DNA of 42,134 bases from an uncultured Flavobacteriales bacterium. GTDB lineage: Bacteria; Bacteroidota; Bacteroidia; Flavobacteriales; Crocinitomicaceae. Shown here in pieces: positions 25,266 to 32,362 of the stretch (its first letter is position 1; the number at the start of each line of letters is the position of its first letter). The stretch spans positions 1-42,134 of the forward strand of contig CAMLDR010000013.1 in assembly GCA_946478775.1 (NCBI GenBank), in the 5' to 3' direction. Below the pieces are notes generated by a model. It saw nothing but the letters and a program-made list of their open reading frames with translations, made no database searches and was not told the origin of the DNA. The position numbers and the translations under genes are program-made.

Positions 25266-26213
25266 ATGGACAACGATTCTAATTCTCTCTATCCGCCAAA
25301 GCCTTTTTTGGAAAAGGAACCCGTCAGGCAAGGTCACATTGCGGTTACGGTGTTCTCGTTGATGCTTTTTGCTTTGAGTTTCCTGGTGTTTTTTGACAAC
25401 CAGCTTGGTTTTTTGATAGAATTACTTGCCGTATTGATCATTCACGAAGGCGGGCATTACCTGTTCATGAAAATCTACGGATACGAGAATGTAAGGATGT
25501 TATTCCTTCCGTTGATGGGGGCTTTTGTTCACGGGCAGAAAGAATCTTACCGTCAGCGGGAAAGTTTAATGGTGGTGCTTGCCGGACCTTTTCCCGGTAT
25601 TATTATTGGGATTGCTCTTTGGCTTTTTGGCATTCAATACGAGATTCTATGGATGGTTGAATCCGCAATGATTCTTTTTGCAGTCAACATTTTGAACCTG
25701 CTTCCCATTCTTCCTTTGGACGGCGGGCGTATGCTGAGTATTCTGTTTTTTGAGCGGATTGAATTGTTCCAGGTTATTTTCTCGTTTATTTCTTCTCTCG
25801 GATTGATTGCGATAGGTTATTTTCTGGGAGAATACATTATTTTGATCTTTGGTTTTCTGATGGGGTTTCAGGTGCGCAGCCTGCATCGCAAATACCTGAT
25901 CCATAAAGGACTGAAAGAAGATGATGTGAATTTCAATTCAACCTACGATAACCTGTCAGATCGTTCCTATCATTTCGTAAAGAACCACGTATTGGAAAAC
26001 ACACCCGGGCTTCGTCGTTTTGTAGAGAACATGGAAGCAGAGGAAACCAAAACGGTAGTTGCCAATGAAGTCAAGAATATGCTGGTGCCTCCAATGGCTC
26101 AGGATTTGAATGGCTTTATGAAAGTGATCGTGATCATTGCCTGGATTTTGGCTATTTTTGGCCCCATTTACCTCATGTGGAATCAAGGGGTTTTTAAGGA
26201 GATGTATGTTTAA
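25266..26213 (+). CDS. M50 family intramembrane metalloprotease
   Basis: 315 residues from the ATG at 25266 (a TTG at 25248 is a less likely start). Six or so hydrophobic segments. Zinc motif HEGGH (60-64) in the second membrane segment and the third ligand in NLLPILPLDGG (144-154, Asp152), as in site-2 protease/SpoIVFB-type enzymes. A C-terminal cytoplasmic part (about 215-285) and a final membrane helix (about 287-308) follow. There is no PDZ domain, unlike RseP. Substrate unknown; as no anti-sigma factor is nearby, it may process an operon partner. It overlaps the Smr gene by 8 bases. Confidence 0.92.
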   Translation: MDNDSNSLYPPKPFLEKEPVRQGHIAVTVFSLMLFALSFLVFFDNQLGFLIELLAVLIIHEGGHYLFMKIYGYENVRMLFLPLMGAFVHGQKESYRQRESLMVVLAGPFPGIIIGIALWLFGIQYEILWMVESAMILFAVNILNLLPILPLDGGRMLSILFFERIELFQVIFSFISSLGLIAIGYFLGEYIILIFGFLMGFQVRSLHRKYLIHKGLKEDDVNFNSTYDNLSDRSYHFVKNHVLENTPGLRRFVENMEAEETKTVVANEVKNMLVPPMAQDLNGFMKVIVIIAWILAIFGPIYLMWNQGVFKEMYV

Positions 26214-26742
26214 GGTTGGTCAGAAGGTTTCTTTTTTATACGAAAAAGGAGACGGAGTTATTTTGAGTTTGGAGCAAAATCGTGCACAGGTCACAGATGA
26301 TTCCGGTTTTGATCGCTGGTTTCCCCTGAATGAACTGGTTTTTATCCATTCCGAAAAATATGCGGATGATGAAATAACGATTTCCAAAGAAGATTTGGAG
26401 CCTGAAACGACCTTTCGGATCATCCAGGAAAGAACAGGAGTAAAGAAGCCCCGGACCGTTTGGGAAATTGACCTGCACATTGAGGAGATCCTGGAATCCA
26501 CCCAGGGAATGTCCAATACTCAGATCTTGCTGAAACAAATGGGCGAATTCCGATCGATATTCAAAAAAGCGAAAAACCAGGCTGTCCACAAACTAGTGGT
26601 AATCCATGGAGTAGGAGAGGGCGTGCTCAAAAACGAGATTCGTACCTATTTAGCGCTGCAGGATCAAATTGAAGTATACGATGCCGATTTCCATGAATAT
26701 GGAAAAGGAGCCACTGCCATCGAGTTCCATCCGAATTGGTAG
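26206..26742 (+). CDS. Smr-domain protein with N-terminal DUF2027-like part
   Basis: 178 residues from the ATG at 26206, which overlaps the M50 stop by 8 bases. An extension to 26137 would run deep into the previous gene and adds no conserved sequence. The N-terminal ~60 residues are a small beta domain (VGQKVSFLYEKGDGVILSLE...DRWFPLNELV) as in Bacteroidota Smr proteins. The C-terminal Smr domain has EIDLHIEEIL (87-96) and IHGVGEGVLKNEIRTYL (133-149), with the His-Gly-x-Gly-x-Gly motif. Smr domains act as nicking or endonuclease modules (MutS2, SmrB); here without MutS2. Confidence 0.9.
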   Translation: MFKVGQKVSFLYEKGDGVILSLEQNRAQVTDDSGFDRWFPLNELVFIHSEKYADDEITISKEDLEPETTFRIIQERTGVKKPRTVWEIDLHIEEILESTQGMSNTQILLKQMGEFRSIFKKAKNQAVHKLVVIHGVGEGVLKNEIRTYLALQDQIEVYDADFHEYGKGATAIEFHPNW

Positions 26743-26747
26743 TTTGA

Positions 26748-27260
26748 ATGGAAAATCAACCGATTGATGATCTGAACTTCATTCAGCCAAATAGCCGGAA
26801 AAATAATCCTGTTGTAAAAGTGGTTACGATTGTTCTTTGTATCATCTGCCTGATATTTAGTTTCATTTACTTCAGGGATATCTATGATTTAATTAGTGAC
26901 TACTTTTTGTACCGGCATAAAGATGTTGTTGTCTTTGCAGTTGACCAGATTATAGCGGCTGTTTCCATTTCAAGTATTCCGCTAACTGCTTATTTAGCCT
27001 GGCGAAAAAAGTTTAATAAACAGGGTTTTGTTTCCTATTTGATTTTATTGATTTTTGTCCTGTTCTTATTTCTAGTGGTTTGTTTGGTGGGTATTGAAGT
27101 GATATTTGCATTCTCAAAAACTAGTTTTGCAGGTTCTTGGTCTGTTCTTTATCCACCGATTCCTCATTTTTGCTTCAATCTACTGTTCATTCTAGACGGA
27201 TTGTTGACTTTTTTAGTGTTTCATATCCTTAGCAGCAGAAAAAAAAGGTCCCTAGTTTGA
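26748..27260 (+). CDS. hypothetical four-helix membrane protein
   Basis: 170 residues, not recognised. A polar N-terminus (~20 residues) is followed by hydrophobic segments at about 24-42, 65-84, 96-118 and 140-160. It lies 5 bases after the Smr gene and is probably the last gene of the operon that starts at 22075. It converges with the MliC-like gene; only 13 bases separate the stops and I see no clear terminator between them. Confidence 0.75.
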   Translation: MENQPIDDLNFIQPNSRKNNPVVKVVTIVLCIICLIFSFIYFRDIYDLISDYFLYRHKDVVVFAVDQIIAAVSISSIPLTAYLAWRKKFNKQGFVSYLILLIFVLFLFLVVCLVGIEVIFAFSKTSFAGSWSVLYPPIPHFCFNLLFILDGLLTFLVFHILSSRKKRSLV

Positions 27261-27273
27261 AAAAAATTGCGGC

Positions 27274-27609
27274 TTACTTACACAAACAATAAGTAGAATC
27301 CTCAGTCCCGAAAGTAAACTCCCCCTGGTGCTCCCAAAAAATATAGTTTCCGTCTTTCGAAGTATATTTTACACCGCTTGCAGCCCGGACCTGCTTCATG
27401 TCGTATTCCCGGTTTAGTTTGGGGCTTTTTACTTTTACGGTGATTTTAGTGGTACTGTCGCCATTTGTAACGGTGGTGCTTTCCGTAAATCGAAGCTTGA
27501 AATCGTTATCGCAATTGAACTCCAGGTTGCGGTTCTTCTTCATGACACTATTTCCCATACAGGATCCTAAAAGAAGCGTTCCGAGTATTCCTGAGATTAC
27601 ATGTTTCAT
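27274..27609 (-). CDS. MliC-like lipoprotein, possible lysozyme inhibitor
   Basis: 111 residues. Lipoprotein signal ending LLGSC, so Cys17 is the probable lipid anchor. The rest matches the MliC/DUF2132-like C-type lysozyme inhibitor fold: NLEFNCDNDFKLRF, a middle strand pair, MKQVRAASGVKYTSKDG then FWEHQGEFTF, with Cys33 and a C-terminal C-L-C as possible disulfide partners. In other bacteria MliC blocks c-type lysozyme at the cell surface. It is the last gene of the minus-strand operon, 30 bases after the GNAT gene. Assignment is by motif only. Confidence 0.75.
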   Translation of the reverse strand: MKHVISGILGTLLLGSCMGNSVMKKNRNLEFNCDNDFKLRFTESTTVTNGDSTTKITVKVKSPKLNREYDMKQVRAASGVKYTSKDGNYIFWEHQGEFTFGTEDSTYCLCK

Positions 27610-27639
27610 TCCAATTGGTTTTAAGCAAGATACAAAAAA

Positions 27640-28140
27640 TCAATTCAACTCCTTCGTCATCACAAAATCATCCATGACGTAGCCATTTCCGATATCCAGT
27701 ACTTCTTCGTGATCGGTGACGAAACCATGTTTTTTGTAAAAACCAACAGCTTTATTCTTTTTATTGACATTCAGATGAAGGGTAGTATTTCCTTGCTTTT
27801 TAGCTTCTTTTTCAACGTGGTCCACCAGGATCTTTCCAAGTCCGGAGCCTTGCGTATCCGGTAGAATGTACAATTTGTGGATCCGGGTGATAGCCTGGTT
27901 AGAGTAACGATGTTCGATGCCACAAAAACCAAGCACTTTTCCATTCTCTTCTGCCAGCCAGAATGCCTGATTGGGGTCCGTAATTGCTTCTCTGATTTTA
28001 GGCTCGCTGTACATCAGGTCCAGCATGTATCGGATCTGTCCCTCAGAGATAACTCCTTTGTAGGAAACAGGCCAGGTAAGTTCAGAAACTTCCCTTATAA
28101 AAGGAACGTCTGCTAATGTCGCTAATCGAAGAGTAATCAT
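27640..28140 (-). CDS. GNAT family N-acetyltransferase
   Basis: 166 residues from the ATG at 28140 (MITLRLATLADVPFIREV), which is two bases after the stop of the preceding gene; the frame runs on to 28260 but that would overlap it by over 100 bases. GNAT motifs are clear: RIHKLYILPDTQGSGLGK (86-103) for acetyl-CoA binding, with the Q-G-S-G-L-G loop, and LNVNKKNKAVGFYKKHGF (123-140). This is the general Acetyltransf_1 type; the substrate is unknown. Confidence 0.93.
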   Translation of the reverse strand: MITLRLATLADVPFIREVSELTWPVSYKGVISEGQIRYMLDLMYSEPKIREAITDPNQAFWLAEENGKVLGFCGIEHRYSNQAITRIHKLYILPDTQGSGLGKILVDHVEKEAKKQGNTTLHLNVNKKNKAVGFYKKHGFVTDHEEVLDIGNGYVMDDFVMTKELN

Positions 28141-28142
28141 GT

Positions 28143-28643
28143 TTAAATATCTTTTCCGAAGGAATACATGTCGTTGTGATTGAATTCGATCTTGTCTTTT
28201 ACTTTTTTCATTGTTTTGATCAATCCAAAAACGAATTCGTCTGTATTCAGATTGAGCCATTTGAAGCCCGATTCTTCGTCGTCAATGGCTATTGCCGCGT
28301 TGTACAGGAATTCAAATCCGTGAACCTGCAGCCAATGCTGAGCGCTTTCATTTCCTTCCGCAGCATTGACAAAAGCCATTAAATGCGGATAGCCGTTTGC
28401 CAGCAGCCAATCCCGTGCTTCCTGTTTCAGGTTAAGGGCCTGATTCAAAAAGAAGATTTCTTGATAGCCGTTGTCGTAAAGGAATTTCTCCAAATCTTTG
28501 TGTCCCTCCAATGCTTTGATCCAGGCAAGAATGATTTTCGTGGGATAGTTGAATTCTGCGAACGCAATGTTTGCTTTCTTCACTTCCACCTTTTTCTTTT
28601 CTTCTAAAGGTTCTTTTCCAAATATGCGTTTAAACCAATTCAT
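28143..28643 (-). CDS. protein of four 25-residue helical repeats
   Basis: 166 residues, soluble, not recognised as a named family. A basic N-terminus (MNWFKRIFGKEPLEEKKK) precedes four units of exactly 25 residues: 39-63, 64-88, 89-113 and 114-138. Aligned positions are an aromatic at 54, 79, 104 and 129 (FL, WL, WL, WL) and a Gly in N/H-G-Y/F at 59, 84 and 109 (Thr134 in the last unit). Each unit also has an Ala-rich first helix and a charged turn. This is an alpha-helical solenoid by pattern. A 4-base overlap with the SpmAB gene and two bases before the GNAT gene place it firmly in the operon. Related unnamed proteins occur in Bacteroidota from memory; function unknown. Confidence 0.8.
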   Translation of the reverse strand: MNWFKRIFGKEPLEEKKKVEVKKANIAFAEFNYPTKIILAWIKALEGHKDLEKFLYDNGYQEIFFLNQALNLKQEARDWLLANGYPHLMAFVNAAEGNESAQHWLQVHGFEFLYNAAIAIDDEESGFKWLNLNTDEFVFGLIKTMKKVKDKIEFNHNDMYSFGKDI

Positions 28644-29905
28644 TTTACAGCCGGTACCTGATAGAACAAGTAAGATACTAAAATAGCGATAATTATCCCG
28701 ATTATATCAACAATTAACCCTACACCGGCAGCATATCTAGTGTTTTTTATTTTAACAGAACCAAAGTAAACTGCCAGGATGTAAAACGTAGTTTCTGTTC
28801 CACCTTGCATGGTAGCAGCTATTTTTCCCACAAAAGTATCCACTCCTTTAATTGTAGCGGTGGTATTGGACTCAATCACGCTTTGCATCATTGCACGTCC
28901 GCCTGATCCACTGAATGGTTTGATCAATCCTACAGGAAGGGCTTCCACAAACTCGGTGTGTGCCATTCCGATTGTAGTGAAAAACCAAACTAATCCATCC
29001 TGCACTGCATCTAAAGCTCCGGATGCTCTGAATAATCCGATTGCACACAGAATAGCGATGACATAGGGGATAATAGTAATTGCGACCTGGAAACCTTCCT
29101 TGGCGCCTTCAATAAATTCTTCGTAAACGACTACTTTTTTACGAATGGCAAGAAGGAGGAACAAAAGAATGATTGCAAAGAGAATTCCATTTCCCAGGAT
29201 GTTGGAAATGACTTCCGTATATTGAGGAAACCAAAGTGAGCAAAGAAGTAATGATGTAACGAAGCCCAAGCCTCCAAGGAAATAAGCAATAACTACCGGA
29301 TCGATCAATTTGATGCGCTGTTTGATTGAAACTATGATCAATGCAAATAAAGCAGACAGGAAAGTGGTAATTAAAATTGGAAGAAAAACTTCCGTGGTAT
29401 TATCTGAATGGTATTGAGATCGAATAGCCAAAACACTTACCGGAACAATTGTCAAACCTGCGGTATTCAATGCCAGGAACATGATCTGTGCGTTGGAAGC
29501 GGTTTCTTTGTTTGGATTTAATTCCTGCATTTCCTGCATCGCTTTTAAGCCCAAAGGTGTTGCGGCATTATCCAGTCCGAGCATATTTGCACTGAAATTC
29601 ATCATAATAGATCCAGCTGCAGGGTGATTCTTGGGGATTCCAGGAAAAATGCGGATAAACAGAGGTGAAATTAATCGAGATAACCACTGAACAGCTCCAC
29701 CTTTTTCCCCGATTCGCATGAACCCAAGCCAAAAGCAAAGTGCTCCGGTAAGACCTAAAGAGATTTCAAAACCTGATTTTGCTGAAGCAAACAAGGCTTC
29801 CATCATTCGTTTGTAAATATCCAGGTCTTGCCAGAATATCAACTTACTTGTCCCAACCAAAAAGGCAATGAGAAAAAAGCCGATCCAAATTCGATTAAAT
29901 AACAT
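28640..29905 (-). CDS. SpmA-SpmB fusion membrane protein
   Basis: 421 residues with two nucleoside-recognition (Gate) domains. The N half resembles SpmA (NFSANMLGLDNAATPLGLKAM, 103-123) and the C half SpmB (VGLIKPFSGSGGRAMM, 325-340; GKIAATMQGGTETTFY, 360-375). In Bacillus, separate SpmA and SpmB are needed for spore core dehydration; in Bacteroidota they are fused and the organisms do not sporulate, so the transported or sensed substrate is unknown. About ten hydrophobic segments. It overlaps the next gene by 4 bases and follows the amidotransferase by 28 bases. Confidence 0.9.
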   Translation of the reverse strand: MLFNRIWIGFFLIAFLVGTSKLIFWQDLDIYKRMMEALFASAKSGFEISLGLTGALCFWLGFMRIGEKGGAVQWLSRLISPLFIRIFPGIPKNHPAAGSIMMNFSANMLGLDNAATPLGLKAMQEMQELNPNKETASNAQIMFLALNTAGLTIVPVSVLAIRSQYHSDNTTEVFLPILITTFLSALFALIIVSIKQRIKLIDPVVIAYFLGGLGFVTSLLLCSLWFPQYTEVISNILGNGILFAIILLFLLLAIRKKVVVYEEFIEGAKEGFQVAITIIPYVIAILCAIGLFRASGALDAVQDGLVWFFTTIGMAHTEFVEALPVGLIKPFSGSGGRAMMQSVIESNTTATIKGVDTFVGKIAATMQGGTETTFYILAVYFGSVKIKNTRYAAGVGLIVDIIGIIIAILVSYLFYQVPAVK

Positions 29906-29933
29906 ACCTCAAAAGTCGGAAATTATCGGGCTT

Positions 29934-30500
29934 CTATTTCGCATGCTGTTCACAAATATGAACAAAGTTTTCAAGAATAATAACGCCGTGATTTCCGGAT
30001 ACTTCCGGATGAAACTGAACTCCGTAAAGCGGAAGGGTCTGGTGCATCATGGCTTCATTCACCGTGGCGTCTGATACTGCAACGTGAGTGAAATCTTTTG
30101 GAATACTGATCGCTTCACAATGATCTTCCATCAATTCGATCTCAACCGGAAGTTTATTGAAAAGGGGGCAGTCGGTAATGACTTCCACAATTTGCCAGTC
30201 GCGGTCTTCCTTTTGCCTGTTGGAAAGCGCGCCGAAAGTCAATCCCAGCATCTGATGCCCGAAGCAAATTCCTAAAACAGGTAATTTCTCCGTCTTTAAC
30301 CAGTCGAATTGCTTCAGATAAGGATCCGTGTCCACTTCAGTTATCAGAATGGGGGCTCCGGAGATTATAAAGCCCAATGCATCTGTATGTAATGCTCTTT
30401 GAAACTCAAAAAGGGGCACAACCCGCGTATCCATAAATTCGTAAACGATGGATTCAATGAGTGGCGTTTTGGAGCTTCCGCAATCGATAATTACAATCAT
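29934..30500 (-). CDS. class I glutamine amidotransferase (stand-alone GATase1)
   Basis: 188 residues from the ATG at 30500, which overlaps the upstream stop by 4 bases (ATGA); an extension to 30554 lies inside the previous gene. GATase1 signature: nucleophile Cys79 in LGICFGHQ (76-83), His164 and Glu166 in YGVQFHPE (159-166). It resembles the amidotransferase domain of GMP synthase (GuaA) or the stand-alone archaeal GuaAA subunit, but no synthase domain is fused or adjacent. Reaction: release of ammonia from glutamine for an unidentified acceptor. The tight coupling to the YciO-type gene is notable. Confidence 0.9.
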   Translation of the reverse strand: MIVIIDCGSSKTPLIESIVYEFMDTRVVPLFEFQRALHTDALGFIISGAPILITEVDTDPYLKQFDWLKTEKLPVLGICFGHQMLGLTFGALSNRQKEDRDWQIVEVITDCPLFNKLPVEIELMEDHCEAISIPKDFTHVAVSDATVNEAMMHQTLPLYGVQFHPEVSGNHGVIILENFVHICEQHAK

Positions 30501-31114
30501 AAATCTATTTGTCCAACTCCCTGACGGATGATTTCTGCATTTCCGTTCGTGCAATCTACAATGGTTGATGCATCCAGTTTTCCGGGACCACCATCAATGA
30601 TCATGGCTACTTCATCGTCGTAACGTTCATAGATCGAAGCCGGATCAACAAAATAATCCATGATCTCATCTTCCGAATCGTGAAGGGATGTAACAGCCAT
30701 CGGATTCCCCAAACGCTCTACAATTAACTGAACAATTTTATTGTCCGGAATCCGGATCCCGATTTCTTTTTTACTGGAATCGAAGAGTTTGGATACTTCG
30801 TTGGTGGCATCCAAAATGAAAGTAAAAGGCCCGGGCAAATAATGCTTCAATAACCGGAAAGTATTTCTGTCCAGCTGTTTCACGTATTCGGATACCTGGC
30901 TTAGATCCGAGCAGATGATGGAGAAATTGGCTTTTGAAAGCTTGACGTCTTTCCATTTTGCAAGTTCAGCCAATCCTTTTTTGTTCATAACATCACAGGC
31001 TACTGCATAAACAGCATCTGTCGGAATAATGATGATTCCGCCTTTTTTCAGTTCATCAACTACTTGTTGGATAAGCCGGTTGTCAATGTTATATGGATTG
31101 ATTTCTACGAACAT
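30497..31114 (-). CDS. yciO: Sua5/YciO/YrdC family protein, YciO type
   Basis: 205 residues. PTDAVYAVACD (31-41) is the Sua5/YrdC nucleotide-binding start; FSIICSDLSQVSEYV (64-78), PGPFTFILDATNEV (94-107) and IGIRIPDN (118-125) follow in the order and wording of E. coli YciO rather than TsaC. The family makes threonylcarbamoyl-AMP for tRNA t6A; YciO itself is a paralog whose cellular role is less clear, and another TsaC may exist elsewhere in the genome. First gene of the six-gene minus operon. TAAATTTA upstream (about 31139 on the minus strand) is a weak promoter box. Confidence 0.85.
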   Translation of the reverse strand: MFVEINPYNIDNRLIQQVVDELKKGGIIIIPTDAVYAVACDVMNKKGLAELAKWKDVKLSKANFSIICSDLSQVSEYVKQLDRNTFRLLKHYLPGPFTFILDATNEVSKLFDSSKKEIGIRIPDNKIVQLIVERLGNPMAVTSLHDSEDEIMDYFVDPASIYERYDDEVAMIIDGGPGKLDASTIVDCTNGNAEIIRQGVGQIDL

Positions 31115-31181
31115 TTTGTATGATTTGCTTGTATAAATTTACCAAAAATCGGGGAGAAGGCATTACAAAAATTCCATTTAC

Positions 31182-31210
31182 TGCATTCAAAATCCAAAAT
31201 GGAGAATGCA
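31182..31210. repeat. inverted repeat in divergent promoter region
   Basis: TGCATTC (31182-31188) and GAATGCA (31204-31210) are perfect 7-base arms, with an inner TCC/GGA pair. It lies in the 187-base gap between the divergent yciO-type gene and the gene at 31302 and could be an operator or part of the dispersed AATGCC/ATGGAG repeat seen at 31775 and 41575. Confidence 0.3.
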
Positions 31211-31278
31211 AAACAGATCGGCCCGAATTTTGTTTGGGAGGGATTTAAATTTTAAATGCATCATTTGAATTATGAAAT

Positions 31279-31286
31279 TATCTTTG
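31279..31286 (+). promoter_or_regulatory. -7 promoter box for the gene at 31302
   Basis: TATCTTTG is an exact TAnnTTTG match 15 bases before the ATG at 31302. No good TTG lies at the right distance upstream. The earlier ATG at 31272 lies upstream of this box, which argues that it is not used. Confidence 0.5.
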
Positions 31287-31301
31287 CACCAAATTAAAAC
31301 T

Positions 31302-31769
31302 ATGAAACTCCTAATATTCCTTACTCTCTCTGTTTTTACATTTACTACAAACGCTCAATTGGATCGGAAAGCCATTTACAACGCCTTGGCGAGCGATTCG
31401 AAAGAGATTGTCCAAAAACAACTGAGTGGGGTTCAAAGTTTGAAGGAAACTTCCGAAGTGAAGGCATTTAAAGGAGCTTTGCAAATGAAAGCTGCTCAAT
31501 TCGAGAAAACGGCAAAGGATAAAATGAGTTTGTTCAATGCGGGAAAGAAGATCCTTGAATCAGAGATCAAATCAAATGACGGAAACGTGGAATACCGATT
31601 TTTGCGTCTGCTTATCCAGGAGAATGCACCTAAGCAGCTGAAATACAACGGAAATATTGAAGACGATGTTGCATCGATTGTTTTAGGTTATAGTAAATTG
31701 AAAGAATCGACTAAAACGGCTATTGAGTCGTATGCGAAGAAATCGGCTTCGCTGAAAGGACTTTTGTAA
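31302..31769 (+). CDS. small secreted helical protein, unknown function
   Basis: 155 residues from the ATG at 31302, which begins a signal peptide (MKLLIFLTLSVFTFTTNAQ). An ATG at 31272 is in frame but lies before the predicted -7 box. The mature ~136 residues are lysine-rich and alpha-helical (KQLSGVQSLKETSEV, FKGALQMKAAQFEKTAKDKM, KESTKTAIESYAKKSASL). Not recognised. Monocistronic, with a strong hairpin downstream that is shared with the convergent DUF1573 gene. Confidence 0.78.
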   Translation: MKLLIFLTLSVFTFTTNAQLDRKAIYNALASDSKEIVQKQLSGVQSLKETSEVKAFKGALQMKAAQFEKTAKDKMSLFNAGKKILESEIKSNDGNVEYRFLRLLIQENAPKQLKYNGNIEDDVASIVLGYSKLKESTKTAIESYAKKSASLKGLL

Positions 31770-31798
31770 TTACGAATTACAAATGCCGAATTCCAAAT

Positions 31799-31852
31799 TA
31801 ATGGAGAATTGAAAATGTGAAAAGGATAATCCTGCTTTTCAATTCTCCATTA
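31799..31852. terminator. 17-bp perfect inverted repeat between convergent genes
   Basis: TAATGGAGAATTGAAAA (31799-31815) and TTTTCAATTCTCCATTA (31836-31852) are perfect arms around a 20-base loop. The AT-rich arms give A/T runs on both strands, so it can terminate both the gene at 31302 and the DUF1573 operon. The preceding AATTACAAATGCC (31775-31787) recurs near 41575. Confidence 0.6.
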
Positions 31853-31863
31853 TAAATTTTCAA

Positions 31864-32361
31864 TTATTGTACGTCTGCTTTCACTTTCACCACGGTAATG
31901 CGCGGATCCGTATTTGCAGTAATGGTGATCGTTTTTTCACTCACTCCTTTGCCATTCGGCTTGAAACCAACTTCAATTTTATCGGATTTTCCTGGAGCGA
32001 TCGGACCTTCGGGCTTACTTGGTGTAGTACATCCGCAGCTCGCTTTCACATCTGAAAGCTCCAAAGGTTTGTCCCCGGTATTCGTTACGGTAAACGTGCA
32101 GTGATTTTCTACTCCCTCAACTACTTTCCCGAAATCGTGAATTTCTTTATCGATTTTCATGGATGTGGTGGATGCGGCTTCCATTTGCTGCTGTTCCTTT
32201 AATTCCTTTAATGCCTGTTCATTTGCTTTGATCGTTTCAGGATCATCGGCAACTTCCATCACCAGGTTGCTTTCGTCTGTGTTTTTTTCTGTGCTGCCTG
32301 AACAAGCGCTTGTCATTCCGCCTAAGATTACCAGGCCGATAAATAAACTTCTTTTTTTCAT
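31864..32361 (-). CDS. DUF1573 lipoprotein
   Basis: 165 residues. Lipoprotein signal ending MTSAC (Cys20), an acidic, Gln-rich linker (about 21-65) and one DUF1573 domain (about 70-165): HDFGKVVEG, TFTVTNTGDKPLELSDVKASCGCTTP split at 89-114, IAPGKSDKIEVGF. The conserved CGC pair is at Cys109 and Cys111. DUF1573 is an Ig-like, MSP/ASPM-Hydin-like fold common in Bacteroidota envelopes. It begins one base after the S41 protease stop, so the two are co-transcribed. Confidence 0.92.
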   Translation of the reverse strand: MKKRSLFIGLVILGGMTSACSGSTEKNTDESNLVMEVADDPETIKANEQALKELKEQQQMEAASTTSMKIDKEIHDFGKVVEGVENHCTFTVTNTGDKPLELSDVKASCGCTTPSKPEGPIAPGKSDKIEVGFKPNGKGVSEKTITITANTDPRITVVKVKADVQ

Positions 32362-32362
32362 T

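Noticed and set aside
26137..26205. N-terminal extension of the Smr protein
   Set aside because: It overlaps the C-terminal membrane helix codons of the M50 gene in another frame and adds nothing conserved.
28141..28260. 40-residue extension of the minus-strand GNAT
   Set aside because: It overlaps the repeat protein gene; the ATG at 28140 matches the usual GNAT start.
28640..29905. Evidence for sporulation
   Set aside because: SpmA/B-like fusions are common in non-sporulating Bacteroidota; no other spore gene is present.
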